From: Pseudomonas syringae CC1557 | Lineage (GTDB): Bacteria; Pseudomonadota; Gammaproteobacteria; Pseudomonadales; Pseudomonadaceae | Reading direction: 5' to 3' | Assembly: GCF_000452705.1 (NCBI RefSeq) | Contig: NZ_CP007014.1 | Location: 1,178,001 to 1,242,000 of the forward strand | DNA: 64,000 nucleotides | Part shown: piece after piece, positions 30,930-40,207 of the stretch | Layout of the letters: each line of letters starts with the position of its first letter | Position numbering within the stretch: position 1 is the first letter of the stretch | Made by a program: the position numbers and the translations under genes | The notes under the pieces: generated by a model | The model's database searches: none | Told to the model about the DNA's origin: nothing | What the model saw: the letters and a program-made list of their open reading frames with translations, nothing else

Positions 30930-31196
30930 GGACGCAGAGCGTCCAGAACGGTGTTCCCACGCTGGAGCGTGCGGAACGAGAGGTGATCTTGAAAACCCGA
31001 TCGTGCCAACGCTCCGCGTAGGCATGCATTTCGTGACGCTCCGCGTCACAGGTCACCGCTGCGCCGCGCATCCAAGATCGGACGCAGAGCGTCCAGAACG
31101 GCGTTCCCACGCTGGAGCGTGCGGAACGATAATCTCCTGAACCCTATCGTGCCAACGCTCCGCGTGGGCATGCATTTCGTGACGCTCTGCGTCACA
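30930..31196. repeat. tandem duplicated REP/BIME-like cluster, 150-base period
   Basis: Two copies, beginning at 30930 and 31080. Each contains GGACGC-AGA-GCGTCC, CACGCT-GG-AGCGTG, CCAACGCTCCGCGT and GTGACGC-TCY-GCGTCAC stems in the same order. The longest repeat cluster of the window; lies between the SDR-CobW operon and the convergent gcd gene. Confidence 0.88.
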
Positions 31197-31249
31197 GATC
31201 TGCGGCCGTGCCCGCTGGCAGGTGCAACCTAGGTCAAGGCTTCAATGGC

Positions 31250-31283
31250 AAAAAAAAGCGGCTACCTCTCGATAGCCGCTTTT
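31250..31283 (-). terminator. terminator of gcd (minus strand)
   Basis: Stem AAAAGCGGCTA / TAGCCGCTTTT with an eight-base loop; read on the minus strand it is followed by a run of T. Lies 20 bases past the gcd stop. Confidence 0.88.
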
Positions 31284-31302
31284 CATTCACCTCAACACCA
31301 CC

Positions 31303-33722
31303 TTATTTCGGCAGTTTGAACGCCATCACGTAGTCACCCTGTTTAGTGCCCAGCGAGCCGTGGCCGCCAGCCACGACCAGCACGTATTGCTGACCGTCCT
31401 TGCCGGTGTAGGTCATCGGCGTGGTTTGCGCGCCTGCTGGCAGGCGGGCTTCCCACAGTTGCTTGCCGTTACGCACGTCATAAGCACGCAGGTACTGGTC
31501 AAGTGTCGCGCTCATGAAGGCCAGGCCGCTGGCGGTCGTGATCGGACCGCCGAGGCTTGGAACACCCATGGTCAGCGGGATGGGAATCGGCGAGCTGTCG
31601 CGGACAGTGCCGTTCTTGTGCTTCCAGATGGTTTTCTGGGTGGTCAGATCGACCGCTGCGATGTAACCCCACGCAGGCGCCTGGCAGGGCAGGCCCATTG
31701 GCGACAGCAGTGCTTCGAGAATCACGCCATACGGCGCGCCCTTGTTTGGCTGCACGCCTTCGGTTTCGCTCTTGCGACCCGGGCCGCCTTCGACTTCGGC
31801 GGAGGGTACCAGCTTCGAACGGAACGCCATGTAGTTCGGGTTGACGAAGGCAATCTGGCGCACCGGATCGACCGAAATGCCGCCCCAGTCGAACACGCCA
31901 AAGTTACCCGGATAAACGATCGAACCCTGCAACGACGGCGGGGTGAACGGGCCGTCGTAACGCAGCGACTTGAAGTCGATCCGGCACATCATCTGATCAA
32001 ACGGCGTCACGCCCACATGTCGCGTTCCTTGAGCGGAGGCGGCATGAAGTTCAGGTCGGACTTGGGTTGAGTGGGCGACGTGTGGTCGCCTGCAACAGCG
32101 CCTTGTGGAACCGGTACTTCGTTGATCGGCACGATAGGCTGACCGGTGCTGCGGTCCAGCACGTAGATGCTGCCCTGCTTGGTCGATGCCAGTACCGCTG
32201 GCTTGACGCCGTCGGCAGTTTTCATGTCCAGCAGCGTCGGTTGACCGCCCACGTCCATGTCCCACAGGTCATGGTGAGTGAACTGGAAGTTCCAGCGTAC
32301 ACGACCGCTTGCGATGTCCAGCGCAACCAGGCCCGCGCTGTACTTCTCGGAATCTGGTGTACGGTCGCCGCCCCATTGGTCAGGCGTCTGGTTGCCCATC
32401 GGCAGGTAGATCAGGCCAAGTTTTTCATCGACGCTGAACATGGACCACATGTTTGGCGAGTTGCGGGTGTAGATTTTGCCATCGGCAATCGGCGCTGTTG
32501 CTTCCGGGTTGCCGCTGTCCCAGTTCCAGACCAGACGACCGGTGTGCACGTCATACGCACGGATCACGCCGGACGGTTCGTCCATGGAGACGTTGTCGGT
32601 GACGTGGCCGCCGATGATCACCAGGTCCTTGGTCACTGCCGGTGGCGAGGTGGAGTAGTAGCCACCCGGTGCGAACGTACCCATGTTGGCCGTCAGATCA
32701 ATCGAACCCTTGTTACCGAAGTCTTCGCACATCTTGCCAGTGTCGGCGTTCAGGGCGATCAGGCGGGTGTCAGCAGTCGGCAGGAAGATTCTGCGTGGGC
32801 AGGCACTGGCGCTGGCGCTACTATCAGCAGCGGGTGCAGCCGGGCTTTGCGCCGGGGCGCTGGCAGCATACGCGGCGTCGTCATGGTAGGAAACGCCACG
32901 GCAGGTCATGTGCGCCCAACCCTTGAAGTTGGCAGCGTTCTGAGTGCTGAGCTTCGGATCAAAGCGCCAGATTTCCTTGCCCGAATCCGGATCAAGGGCA
33001 ATCACCTGGCTGTGTGGCGTACACACGTAGAGCATGCCGTTGACTTTGAGCGGGGTGTTCTCGGCGGTGGTTTCGCCTGGGTCATTCGGCCCGGAATGTC
33101 GCCAGTGCGATAGGTCCAGGCCGGCTCCAGCTTGTTGACGTTTTCCCGGCGTGATCTGCGCCAATGGCGAGTAGCGATCACCGAACGCGGTGCGGCCATA
33201 AGACTGCCAGTCGCCGTCGGGCATGGCCGGAGCGGTGTTGGTGGTGCCGGCCGTTTCACGGTCCAGTTGGCCCTCGATACGGCCAGGGTGGGTGAACTGG
33301 CTCGCCAGAGCGGTCAGACCGGCCAGCACCACAGCGATGCTCAATGCACCTGTGCCCATGCGCGCCGGGCCCTTGAGCAGCAATGGGCGGCGGAACCAAG
33401 GCAGCAGCAGAACGATGCCGAGTGCGAACCACAGTGCCAGGCGTGGCACCAGTTGCCACCAGTCCAGACCGACTTCCCACAACGACCATACCGTGCTCGC
33501 GAACAGCAGCAGTGCGTAGAGACCGAGCGCAGCAGCGCGTCCGGTTATCAGCAGCACGCCTGTCACAGCAAAACCGATACCCGCCAGCAGGTAATAAAGA
33601 GAGCCATCCAGCTGCAGCAGCCGAATGCCACCAATCAGCAGCGCCAGCCCCATCAGCAGAATCACCAGCCCGAGCAGGGTCGGTAACAGGCGATTTCCAT
33701 TTGAAGCACCGTCAGTGCTCAT
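31303..33722 (-). pseudogene. gcd: membrane PQQ glucose dehydrogenase, reading frame broken by three indels
   Basis: Quinoprotein that oxidises glucose to gluconate in the periplasm and feeds electrons to ubiquinone. N-terminus: five membrane segments (ILLMGLALLIGGIRLL, LYYLLAGIGFAVTGVLLI and others), then the PQQ beta-propeller (DGDWQSYGRTAFGDRYSPLAQITP, VDEKLGLIYLPMGNQTPDQWGG, GNFGVFDWGGISVDP, QYVLVVAGGHGSLGTKQGDYVMAFKLPK). Against the conserved family sequence there is an extra C at 33145-33147, a missing G near 33088-33089 (these two compensate, scrambling about 18 residues) and a missing C at 32012-32014 that stops translation after DMWA. The frame resumes as GVTPFDQMMCRIDFKSLRYDG. Either real inactivation or homopolymer sequencing errors. 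Confidence 0.9.
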
Positions 33723-34166
33723 AAAGCGAATCTCCGCGAGAAGTAAGTGATTGATATTTTGTTTTCTTATGCATCGCCTACCTTGGCGCCATTCCTTGAA
33801 GCTGCTTATTGAGACGAATCACCGACAGTCGAATTCAGTCGGCAAGCAAAACGCAATAGTGTAGTCAACCCGCCATGGTCATTGACTCGTAGACCCCTGC
33901 GGCTTGAATTCGTGCATCGACGTTTACTCGAAGGAACCTCTGTAGGAGGGAAAATCTTTAATCCTTAAATGGCAATGATAGGGCGCTAACGATTTCTCGA
34001 AAAGCTTTAAACGTGACATGGATCATTGCGAGGCCCGCAACAGTGCGTTAGCGGTATGTGTTTTATGAAAGCGCGGCGCTTACAATGGCAGACTTCTGGA
34101 AACCCCCGAGCGGTCCCGGTGATCTGTTCAGGTGCGATTTTCCATTCATCAGCTTCAAGGTTCATC
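33723..34166. other. gcd upstream region
   Basis: About 440 bases without a gene. It holds the divergent promoters of gcd and the VF530-like gene. A GGAACC at about 33937 lacks the downstream CCAC of an HrpL promoter. Nothing else is recognised. Confidence 0.4.
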
Positions 34167-34394
34167 ATGACAACACCCATTTCCGATCCGCTGCACGGCG
34201 TTACGCTGGAGCAGATTCTCAGAGCGCTGGTCGAGCACTACGAGTGGTCGGGGCTGGCCGAGCGCATCGACATTCGCTGCTTCAAGAGCGATCCGAGCAT
34301 CAAGTCCAGCCTGACGTTCCTGCGCAAGACGCCCTGGGCACGCGAAAAAGTAGAAGCGTTGTATGTAAAGCTGCATCGCGGCAAAGGCTGGTAG
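34167..34394 (+). CDS. VF530 family (DUF2132) small DNA-binding protein
   Basis: 75 residues: [57 protein letters not shown] is the full VF530-type helical domain, proposed to bind DNA from structural work on the Vibrio member. The ATG at 34167 has AAGG six bases upstream. No operon partner is obvious apart from the Pr6Pr gene 71 bases on. Confidence 0.82.
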   Translation: MTTPISDPLHGVTLEQILRALVEHYEWSGLAERIDIRCFKSDPSIKSSLTFLRKTPWAREKVEALYVKLHRGKGW

Positions 34395-34465
34395 CGCTTT
34401 TTTCAGGCCCCTGAGCTTTGCCCTACACGCCCGGCACGGACGCCGGTACTCAAGGAAACACATCG

Positions 34466-35125
34466 ATGCACAGCCAACATCCGCAACTTGCGCAGGGACA
34501 GCGCTATTACGCCCTGGTGGCCGCCTGTCTGGGCTGGGCGGGGCTGGTGATTCAGCTTTATCTGATTTTCATGGGGCGTTACGCCGACCATGCCAGCCTG
34601 TTGGGCGGGCTGGTGCGGTTTTTCAGCTTCTTTACTGTGCTCACCAATACCCTCGTAGCGGTTGCCCTGAGCTGCGCGCTGACTCATCGTCAATCGGCGG
34701 GCCATCGTTTTTTCCGCCACCCGGTGGTGTGCGCAGGCATCGCGGCAAGCATTGCGCTGGTTGGCATCGCCTACAACCTGCTGTTACGCCACTTGTGGCA
34801 TCCGCAGGGCTGGCAGTGGGTTACCGATGAATTGCTGCACGATGTCATGCCGCTGGCCTTCGTGGTGTATTGGTGGCTGTTTGTGCCCAAAGGCCAGCTG
34901 CGTTTGAAACATGTTGCGCAGTGGGCGCTGTATCCGGTGGTGTACTTTGCCTACATTTTGTTTCGGGGCGACATGATCGGGGATTACATGTACCCGTTTA
35001 TCGATGTAGGCACCCTCGGTTTTCTGAAAGCGTTCGGCAACGCGCTGGGCGTGTTGCTCGGATTCGTGCTGATTGCGCTGCTGCTGGTCGGGATCGACAA
35101 GTGGGCGTCTCGTCGCAATGCATGA
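34466..35125 (+). CDS. Pr6Pr family six-helix membrane protein
   Basis: 219 residues with six hydrophobic segments (ALVAACLGWAGLVIQLYLIF, LTNTLVAVALSCAL, VCAGIAASIALVGIAYNLLL, DVMPLAFVVYWWLFVP, ALYPVVYFAYILFRG, ALGVLLGFVLIALLLVGI). Matches the Pr6Pr family, distantly like FAR-17a/AIG1. Function unknown. The ATG at 34466 follows AAGGA; an in-frame earlier start at 34418 lacks a ribosome site. Confidence 0.78.
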   Translation: MHSQHPQLAQGQRYYALVAACLGWAGLVIQLYLIFMGRYADHASLLGGLVRFFSFFTVLTNTLVAVALSCALTHRQSAGHRFFRHPVVCAGIAASIALVGIAYNLLLRHLWHPQGWQWVTDELLHDVMPLAFVVYWWLFVPKGQLRLKHVAQWALYPVVYFAYILFRGDMIGDYMYPFIDVGTLGFLKAFGNALGVLLGFVLIALLLVGIDKWASRRNA

Positions 35126-35140
35126 GTCGCCCGGCAGTGC

Positions 35141-35907
35141 TTACTCTTCGCTGCCGCCCAGTTTCCAGTAGCCAGCGGCCTTGACGAAGTCTTCTTCCAG
35201 CCCGAACTCGTCCAGCAGTACCCGACGCAGCTTGCGTGACAAACCGGACTCGGTCGCAATCCAGGCATACAGCTTGCCCTCAGGCATTTCCAGACGGCGA
35301 ACAACGTCCACAAGCTGCTGTTCATCACGCACGATCCAGATAACGTCGACCTGCGCCGCGCTCTGGAAGGTCTGCTGTTCCTGCTCGGTGGCTACCTCGA
35401 CCACCACCAGCGCAGCACGGTTGGCGGGTAATGCTTCCAGACGCCGGGCGATGGACGGAATAGCGGTCTCGTCGCCAATCAGCAGATAGCTGTCGAAGAT
35501 GTCCGGCACGACCATCGAACCACGTGGCCCGGCGATGTGCAGGAACTGTCCGGTTGCGCCTGAGCGGCCCACGTGGCAGCCGGGCCTTCGCCATGCAGGA
35601 CAAAGTCGATGTCCAGTTCGCCGCTGATTTCGTCGTAGCGGCGCGGGGTGTAGTCGCGCATGGGCGGGCGTGGTGCGTCCTTGTCACTGGTCGCGTTCAG
35701 GTCTTCCAGTGCCGCCTGCTCTTCCGGTGTTTGTGGAAAGAACAGTTTGACGTGGTCATCGCTCCCCAGACTGATGAAGCCCGTCAGTTCCGGTCCGTGC
35801 AATGTGATGCGACGCATCAGCGGGGTCAGGTCCGTGACCCGCAGAACTTCCAGCTTACGGCGCTTGATTTCATGCATGACGCGGTGGATCGATTGTGGCG
35901 AATTCAT
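35141..35907 (-). pseudogene. siderophore-interacting protein / NAD(P)H ferric-chelate reductase, frameshifted (YqjH-like)
   Basis: FAD-dependent ferric-siderophore reductase family. N-terminal half (VLRVTDLTPLMRRITLHG, RDYTPRRYD, DIDFVLHGEGPAATWAAQAQP) and C-terminal half (FLHIAGPRGSMVVPD, YLLIGDETAIPSIARRLEALP, KAAGYWKLGGSEE) are in different frames. Restoring one base in the G run at 35550-35551 (plus strand CC where CCC is expected) rejoins them as AQPGQFLHIAGP. Starts four bases inside the PadR gene stop, so it is the second gene of a two-gene operon. Real mutation or sequencing error cannot be separated here. Confidence 0.88.
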
Positions 35908-36494
35908 ACAGAAGCCTCCGACGCAGATTGAGGCCCGTCAACGATGGCTTTGGCGGTGGTGTTGAGCAACTCACTGACCCGCAGGGTTTCTTCCGGGCTC
36001 CAACGACCATGGTGCATTTGCAGAGCATGTCGCAGGTTGTGTACTGCTTCGTGAATCTCTGGCGGACGGTCATGGCCGCGCAACGATCGCTTGCTGACAT
36101 CGATGCGCGTACGCACGCCGTCCAGTGCAACAGCCTGATCCTGCAGTGAACTGCGGCCAGCGTCGGTCACGGTGTAGAGCTTTTTGCCAGCCTGCGCGTC
36201 GCCCGCGATCATTTCGCTTTCTTCGAGAAAGGTCAGGGTTGGGTAGATCACGCCAGGGCTGGGGCAGTACGCGCCATCGAACAGGCCTTCAATCTTGCGG
36301 ATCAGGTCATAGCCATGGGCGGGCTGCTCGGCTATCAGCGCCAGCAGCAGCAATTTCAGATCACCGGGAGCAAAGACCCGTGGGCCTCGGCCGCCGCGTT
36401 CGCGGCCAGGGCGCTTTTCGAAACCGTCGCGGTCTTCGCCCGCGTCACGAAGGTGCGGCGGACGGTGGTGGGGAGGGTGCTTGTCTTCACGCAT
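35904..36494 (-). CDS. PadR-family transcriptional regulator, YqjI-like
   Basis: 196 residues. N-terminal extension rich in His and charged residues (HPPHHRPPHLRDAGEDRD), PadR winged helix (GDLKLLLLALIAEQPAHGYDLIRKIEGLF, SPGVIYPTLTFLEE) and a long C-terminal helix for dimerisation. E. coli YqjI has a similar metal-binding N-terminal extension and represses the ferric reductase gene yqjH. Here the regulator overlaps a YqjH-like gene and has a perfect palindrome upstream, so metal-responsive autoregulation is a reasonable inference. Confidence 0.88.
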   Translation of the reverse strand: MREDKHPPHHRPPHLRDAGEDRDGFEKRPGRERGGRGPRVFAPGDLKLLLLALIAEQPAHGYDLIRKIEGLFDGAYCPSPGVIYPTLTFLEESEMIAGDAQAGKKLYTVTDAGRSSLQDQAVALDGVRTRIDVSKRSLRGHDRPPEIHEAVHNLRHALQMHHGRWSPEETLRVSELLNTTAKAIVDGPQSASEASV

Positions 36495-36516
36495 GTTTTT
36501 TTATCTCTGGTTACAC

Positions 36517-36544
36517 GTTAGATATACCTTAAGATATATCTAAC
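36517..36544. promoter_or_regulatory. perfect inverted repeat, likely PadR operator
   Basis: Arms GTTAGATATA and TATATCTAAC (10 bp each, perfect) around the eight-base centre CCTTAAGA, 23 bases before the padR start. AT-rich palindromes of this size are typical PadR/YqjI sites. Confidence 0.8.
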
Positions 36545-36583
36545 TATAGCCGCAAGCGATGAAGACCAACGGTCATTGGCGGT

Positions 36584-39500
36584 TCAGACTCCTTTCGGCG
36601 GGTCGGGTAACCGGGTATTGCACATGGCTTGCCCGTGGTTTTCCAGATAAGGCGTCAGAATCGGTGCCATGCCCTTGAGTACCTGCACCGGCAATGCCGA
36701 GGTGAAGCGAAAGCCCTCGGCGGCGCGTCCCGGAACAAACGCGGTCAGTGCGCCAAAGTGGTTGTCGCCGATATAGAACACAAAGGTCGCGGTGCGGTTG
36801 ATCGCTCTGGAACTGAGGATGCGTCCGCCCGCACCAGTGCTCTCGATGCGATTGTCACCGGTGCCGGTCTTGCCACCCATCGCCAGCACACTGCCGTCCT
36901 GCATCTTGAATGTGCCCTGCACCCGCTTGGCGGTACCGCCGTCCACCACCTGCGACAAGGCTTCGCGCATGGCAGCGGCCACTTCCGATGGCAACACCCG
37001 CTGGCCAAGTTCGGGGTTGATGGTCAGTTCGGTGTCGTAAGGTGTGTCGGCAGCAAAATGCAGGCTGTCGATGCGCACCGGCGGCAGACGAATGCCGTCG
37101 TTCTGAATGATGCCGATCAGCTCCGCCAGCGCCGCCGGACGATCCCCCGAGCTGCCGATTGCCGTTGCCAGCGAGGGCACCAGGTGGTCGAACGGGTAGC
37201 CCACGCGCTGCCAGCGTTGCTCGATATCCAGAAACGCTTCGACTTCCATCATGGTCCGCACCCGGCTGTCGCGAGCCCCCTTGTGACGACTCTTGAACAG
37301 CCAGCCATACACTTCCTGCCGCTCGAAACGGCTGGCCGCCGCCGCATCCTTGAATTGCGCGTCCGGGTGCTTGAGCAGGTAGCCCACCAGCCATAGATCG
37401 AGCGGGTGAACACGCGCGATGTAGCCTTGATCGGGCAGGTTATAAGTGCCCGGCCCATAGCTGGTATACAGCTCGGCCAGACGCTTGTCGGTCAGTTTCG
37501 AGGTTGCTCTGGTTTCTTCCAGATGCGCACGGACGAACGCATTGAACGTCGCCTGATCGGCGCTCGGTAGCAAGTAGCGATGCACGGCAGCGAGGCGAAT
37601 CGCCGTCGGATGAATGCCGTCCAGAAAGGTGTCCAGCCGCTCCTGAGTATTCTTGTTCTTGTAGCGTTTCCAGAAGCGCAGCAGGAACACGGTGCCTTCC
37701 CGGTCGGCAAACTGGCTCAGGTATTCCTGGCGGCGCGGGTCATCATCATCCTTGAGCAGCGAAGCGCTGTTATTGGGCGCCTGGTAGGTGCTGTAGCGCA
37801 CCACGTCGCGCATCAGGCGAATGAACGGCAGGTTGATCGACTCACGCAACGACTCGCGCAAGGTCGGGATGCGCTCGTTGTCTTCACGCCGGAAGTTGTT
37901 GAAGCGGTGCATGCCGCCACCGGTGAAGAAGGCCTCGGAGGGGCTCGCCGAATAAGTACGGTCCAGTGCGGCGGCGAGCATCTTCGCCAGGTCGCGATCG
38001 CTGTTCTGCATCAGGTAGTCCACTGACCAGCGGGTCAGCCGATCAGGCTCTTCGACAGGGATCTTTCTCAACTGCGCAGCGCTCATGCCTGCGTAACGCC
38101 CGTGCAGCTCGGCGATGATTTCCAGGTAGGTGGTCAACACGCGCATCTTGGCGGTCGAGCCCAGCTCCAGCTTGCTGCCTTCGTTAATGTCGAAAGGCTG
38201 ATCGGTGCTGTCAGTCTGCACCCGGACCCGCGAACCGTCTGCGCCGCGTTCGAACAAGGTGAAGCTGTAACGTACCTGTGCAGTGCTGGCCGGGCTCAGC
38301 AGGCGCTCTCCCATCAGGCCGACCTTTGCCGCGAACTCAGGATTGGCCAGGTCGCGCAGGTACTGGCTGACGCTGCGCTGCAACTCGCCGTGCAAGGTGC
38401 TGGTGGCAGACAGGTCGAGGCGGTCCAGATCATAAAGCGGACGATTGAGCAGGTTCGACAAGCGAGTGCGCGCGACGCTGATGCCTTTGTTGGTTTCGAT
38501 GGGCTGAATGGTCGGCTGCTGCGCCCAGTCCCGGTAGGTGACCGTGGCTGCCAGCGCGGCATCGGCCAGTGGCTTGTCAATGACATTGGCCTGGGCCAGC
38601 AGGCGAATATGGCTGTCGGTCAGCTCCGCCAGCTCTGCGCGGCCCTTGGCCAGATAGTGCGACGGGCGACGCTGGGCAATCACCAGCGACAGCACCTCGC
38701 GCAACGCCAGCGCCTTGTCGGCCAGGCCCTTCTGTTCGGTGGGGTTGGAGGCCAGCAGCTGATTGGTCGTGGCGAAATCCACGCCGAACCAGACCCGCAA
38801 GCCTTCCGCCAGGCCGTGCACCTCACCGTGCCCCGGCACCGCAGACAGCGGCACGCTGTTCAGGTAATCGCGCACCACGCGCTGGCGTACCGCAAGCGTC
38901 TGCTCGCCGGGTTGATAGGCGCGCACACTGGCGGAAACCATCTGCCGCAATTTCTCCGAGCCAGACTGGGTCAGCCCGTCGGGCGAGTGACGGTATTTTT
39001 CCAACTGAGTCGCCAGCGTACTGCCACCGGCCGACTGACCGGGCAGGGCAAATACCTTCGCTACTTGCGACCAGGCAGCCTTGGCAAAACGCGGCCAGTC
39101 CACAGCCGGGTTGGCCAACGGCTGCTGAGGGTCGAGCAGATCGCGGTTTTCGATGAACAGCAGGCTGTGAACCACCAGTGGCGGAATGTCCGCGAAGGTC
39201 GGATACAGCTGCTGCGGATAACGAAACTCATACAGCGGCGCGCCACGGCAGTCAGTGATCGACAGCCCGACCTGGCTTTTTTCCTCGTAAGGCACAAAAA
39301 AACCGCGCTGCACGTAGCGCCGTAGCTCGGGTGAAAAGCGCGTCTGACGCGTGATCACGTAATCGCGTTTGAGCAGACGCGGCAGAAACTCACCCAGCGA
39401 TGAATAGCCCAGACGCTTGTCGAACGGCCCGTCACCGGGATAAATCACTTCGCTGCTTGGCCCGGGTTGCATCGAGTAACTCAGACTGGCCGCAAACCGG

Positions 39501-39601
39501 CTGAATTCCCGCGCTTGCAGTCTGGAACTGCGACTCTCCATCGCCACGGCGGCGCCCAGTGCCACCCCGGCCACCACCAGAATCCCCAGAATACCCACCA
39601 C
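36584..39601 (-). CDS. class A penicillin-binding protein (glycosyltransferase GT51 + transpeptidase)
   Basis: 1005 residues from the GTG at 39601. Membrane segment at the start (VGILGILVVAGVALGAAVAM); GT51 domain (SLLFIENRDLLDP with catalytic Glu, QSAGGSTLATQLEKYRHSPDG); a long linker; transpeptidase domain with SxxK as GSTAKMR, and KTG as GGKTGTGDN. Probably a peptidoglycan polymerase/crosslinker acting in the periplasm; larger than PBP1a/b and not assignable to a named PBP. A likely true start lies at 39702 (MGVFRQSDSKQ), joined through a one-base-short C run (plus strand GGG at 39638-39640); with that base restored the N-terminus would read DDPTQAKAATSQALWVVGIL. Confidence 0.85.
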   Translation of the reverse strand: MVGILGILVVAGVALGAAVAMESRSSRLQAREFSRFAASLSYSMQPGPSSEVIYPGDGPFDKRLGYSSLGEFLPRLLKRDYVITRQTRFSPELRRYVQRGFFVPYEEKSQVGLSITDCRGAPLYEFRYPQQLYPTFADIPPLVVHSLLFIENRDLLDPQQPLANPAVDWPRFAKAAWSQVAKVFALPGQSAGGSTLATQLEKYRHSPDGLTQSGSEKLRQMVSASVRAYQPGEQTLAVRQRVVRDYLNSVPLSAVPGHGEVHGLAEGLRVWFGVDFATTNQLLASNPTEQKGLADKALALREVLSLVIAQRRPSHYLAKGRAELAELTDSHIRLLAQANVIDKPLADAALAATVTYRDWAQQPTIQPIETNKGISVARTRLSNLLNRPLYDLDRLDLSATSTLHGELQRSVSQYLRDLANPEFAAKVGLMGERLLSPASTAQVRYSFTLFERGADGSRVRVQTDSTDQPFDINEGSKLELGSTAKMRVLTTYLEIIAELHGRYAGMSAAQLRKIPVEEPDRLTRWSVDYLMQNSDRDLAKMLAAALDRTYSASPSEAFFTGGGMHRFNNFRREDNERIPTLRESLRESINLPFIRLMRDVVRYSTYQAPNNSASLLKDDDDPRRQEYLSQFADREGTVFLLRFWKRYKNKNTQERLDTFLDGIHPTAIRLAAVHRYLLPSADQATFNAFVRAHLEETRATSKLTDKRLAELYTSYGPGTYNLPDQGYIARVHPLDLWLVGYLLKHPDAQFKDAAAASRFERQEVYGWLFKSRHKGARDSRVRTMMEVEAFLDIEQRWQRVGYPFDHLVPSLATAIGSSGDRPAALAELIGIIQNDGIRLPPVRIDSLHFAADTPYDTELTINPELGQRVLPSEVAAAMREALSQVVDGGTAKRVQGTFKMQDGSVLAMGGKTGTGDNRIESTGAGGRILSSRAINRTATFVFYIGDNHFGALTAFVPGRAAEGFRFTSALPVQVLKGMAPILTPYLENHGQAMCNTRLPDPPKGV

Positions 39602-39983
39602 CCATAGCGCCTGCGACGTGGCTGCTTTGGCCTGCGTGGGTCATCCTGACGGTCAGCTGACATCACATCCTGCTTGCTATCGGACTGCCGAAATACGCCC
39701 ATAGTCGATCGTCCGGTCATCCTGAAAACACACCTGGCCTAAGCTTAGACGCTGGTTGGGGTTGTGGGGAAATTGTCTGATGGTTTTCGCGCTGAATCGA
39801 GGTGCTGCGTAGAGGGGGGGATCGCGCGCGTATCGTCTAAGCCTGGGTTTCTATTCAACAATGCTGTCCATTGACAGGCGTTTGAATAACGGTTTTTTAA
39901 TCCGCCGATAGTGAGTTATAAAAATGTAAATTAGTTATTTTGTAGAAGATTTCCGATAATCGTTTCTGTCGCTTGATCTTGCT
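39602..39983. other. region upstream of the PBP gene to the insertion point
   Basis: 39602-39702 probably encodes the shifted N-terminus of the PBP. The rest becomes strongly AT-rich towards the IS66-type insertion and holds no recognised gene. Confidence 0.5.
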
Positions 39984-39991
39984 AATGATTT
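39984..39991. repeat. 8-bp target-site duplication, left copy (AATGATTT)
   Basis: AATGATTT directly abuts the IS66-type end GTAAGCG at 39992. An identical octamer abuts the opposite end at 44151-44158. Eight bases is the duplication length made by IS66 elements. Confidence 0.85.
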
Positions 39992-40156
39992 GTAAGCGCT
40001 CCATAAACCTCACTTGGCTAAAGATAGGTAAAGCGCTTAGCTGTGAAGTCGAGGTTCGCAGTTCCACGGCAGCAAGGCTTCGTAATCCTCTACCGATGTC
40101 GCCGTTGGCAAACGTTCAAGTGCGTGGCGCTGCCACGCATAGGGCTCCTGAGCCAA
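39992..40156 (-). pseudogene. IS66 tnpC 3'-terminal fragment with IS end
   Basis: Minus-strand reading [36 protein letters not shown] is the C-terminus of an IS66 TnpC transposase. It is similar but not identical to the copy at 42424 ([36 protein letters not shown]), so it derives from a different IS66 subtype. Homology ends near 40156. Confidence 0.88.
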
Positions 40157-40207
40157 TACAAAGCACACCAGCAGTCGCAACAGCCACGACTCGCAACAGC
40201 GCAATTC

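Noticed and set aside
30930..31196. Repeat cluster as a CRISPR array.
   Set aside because: Only two long units with internal hairpins, no short regular spacers and no cas genes.
33930..33965. GGAACC near 33937 as an hrp box.
   Set aside because: No CCACNNA at the required spacing and no effector-like gene follows.
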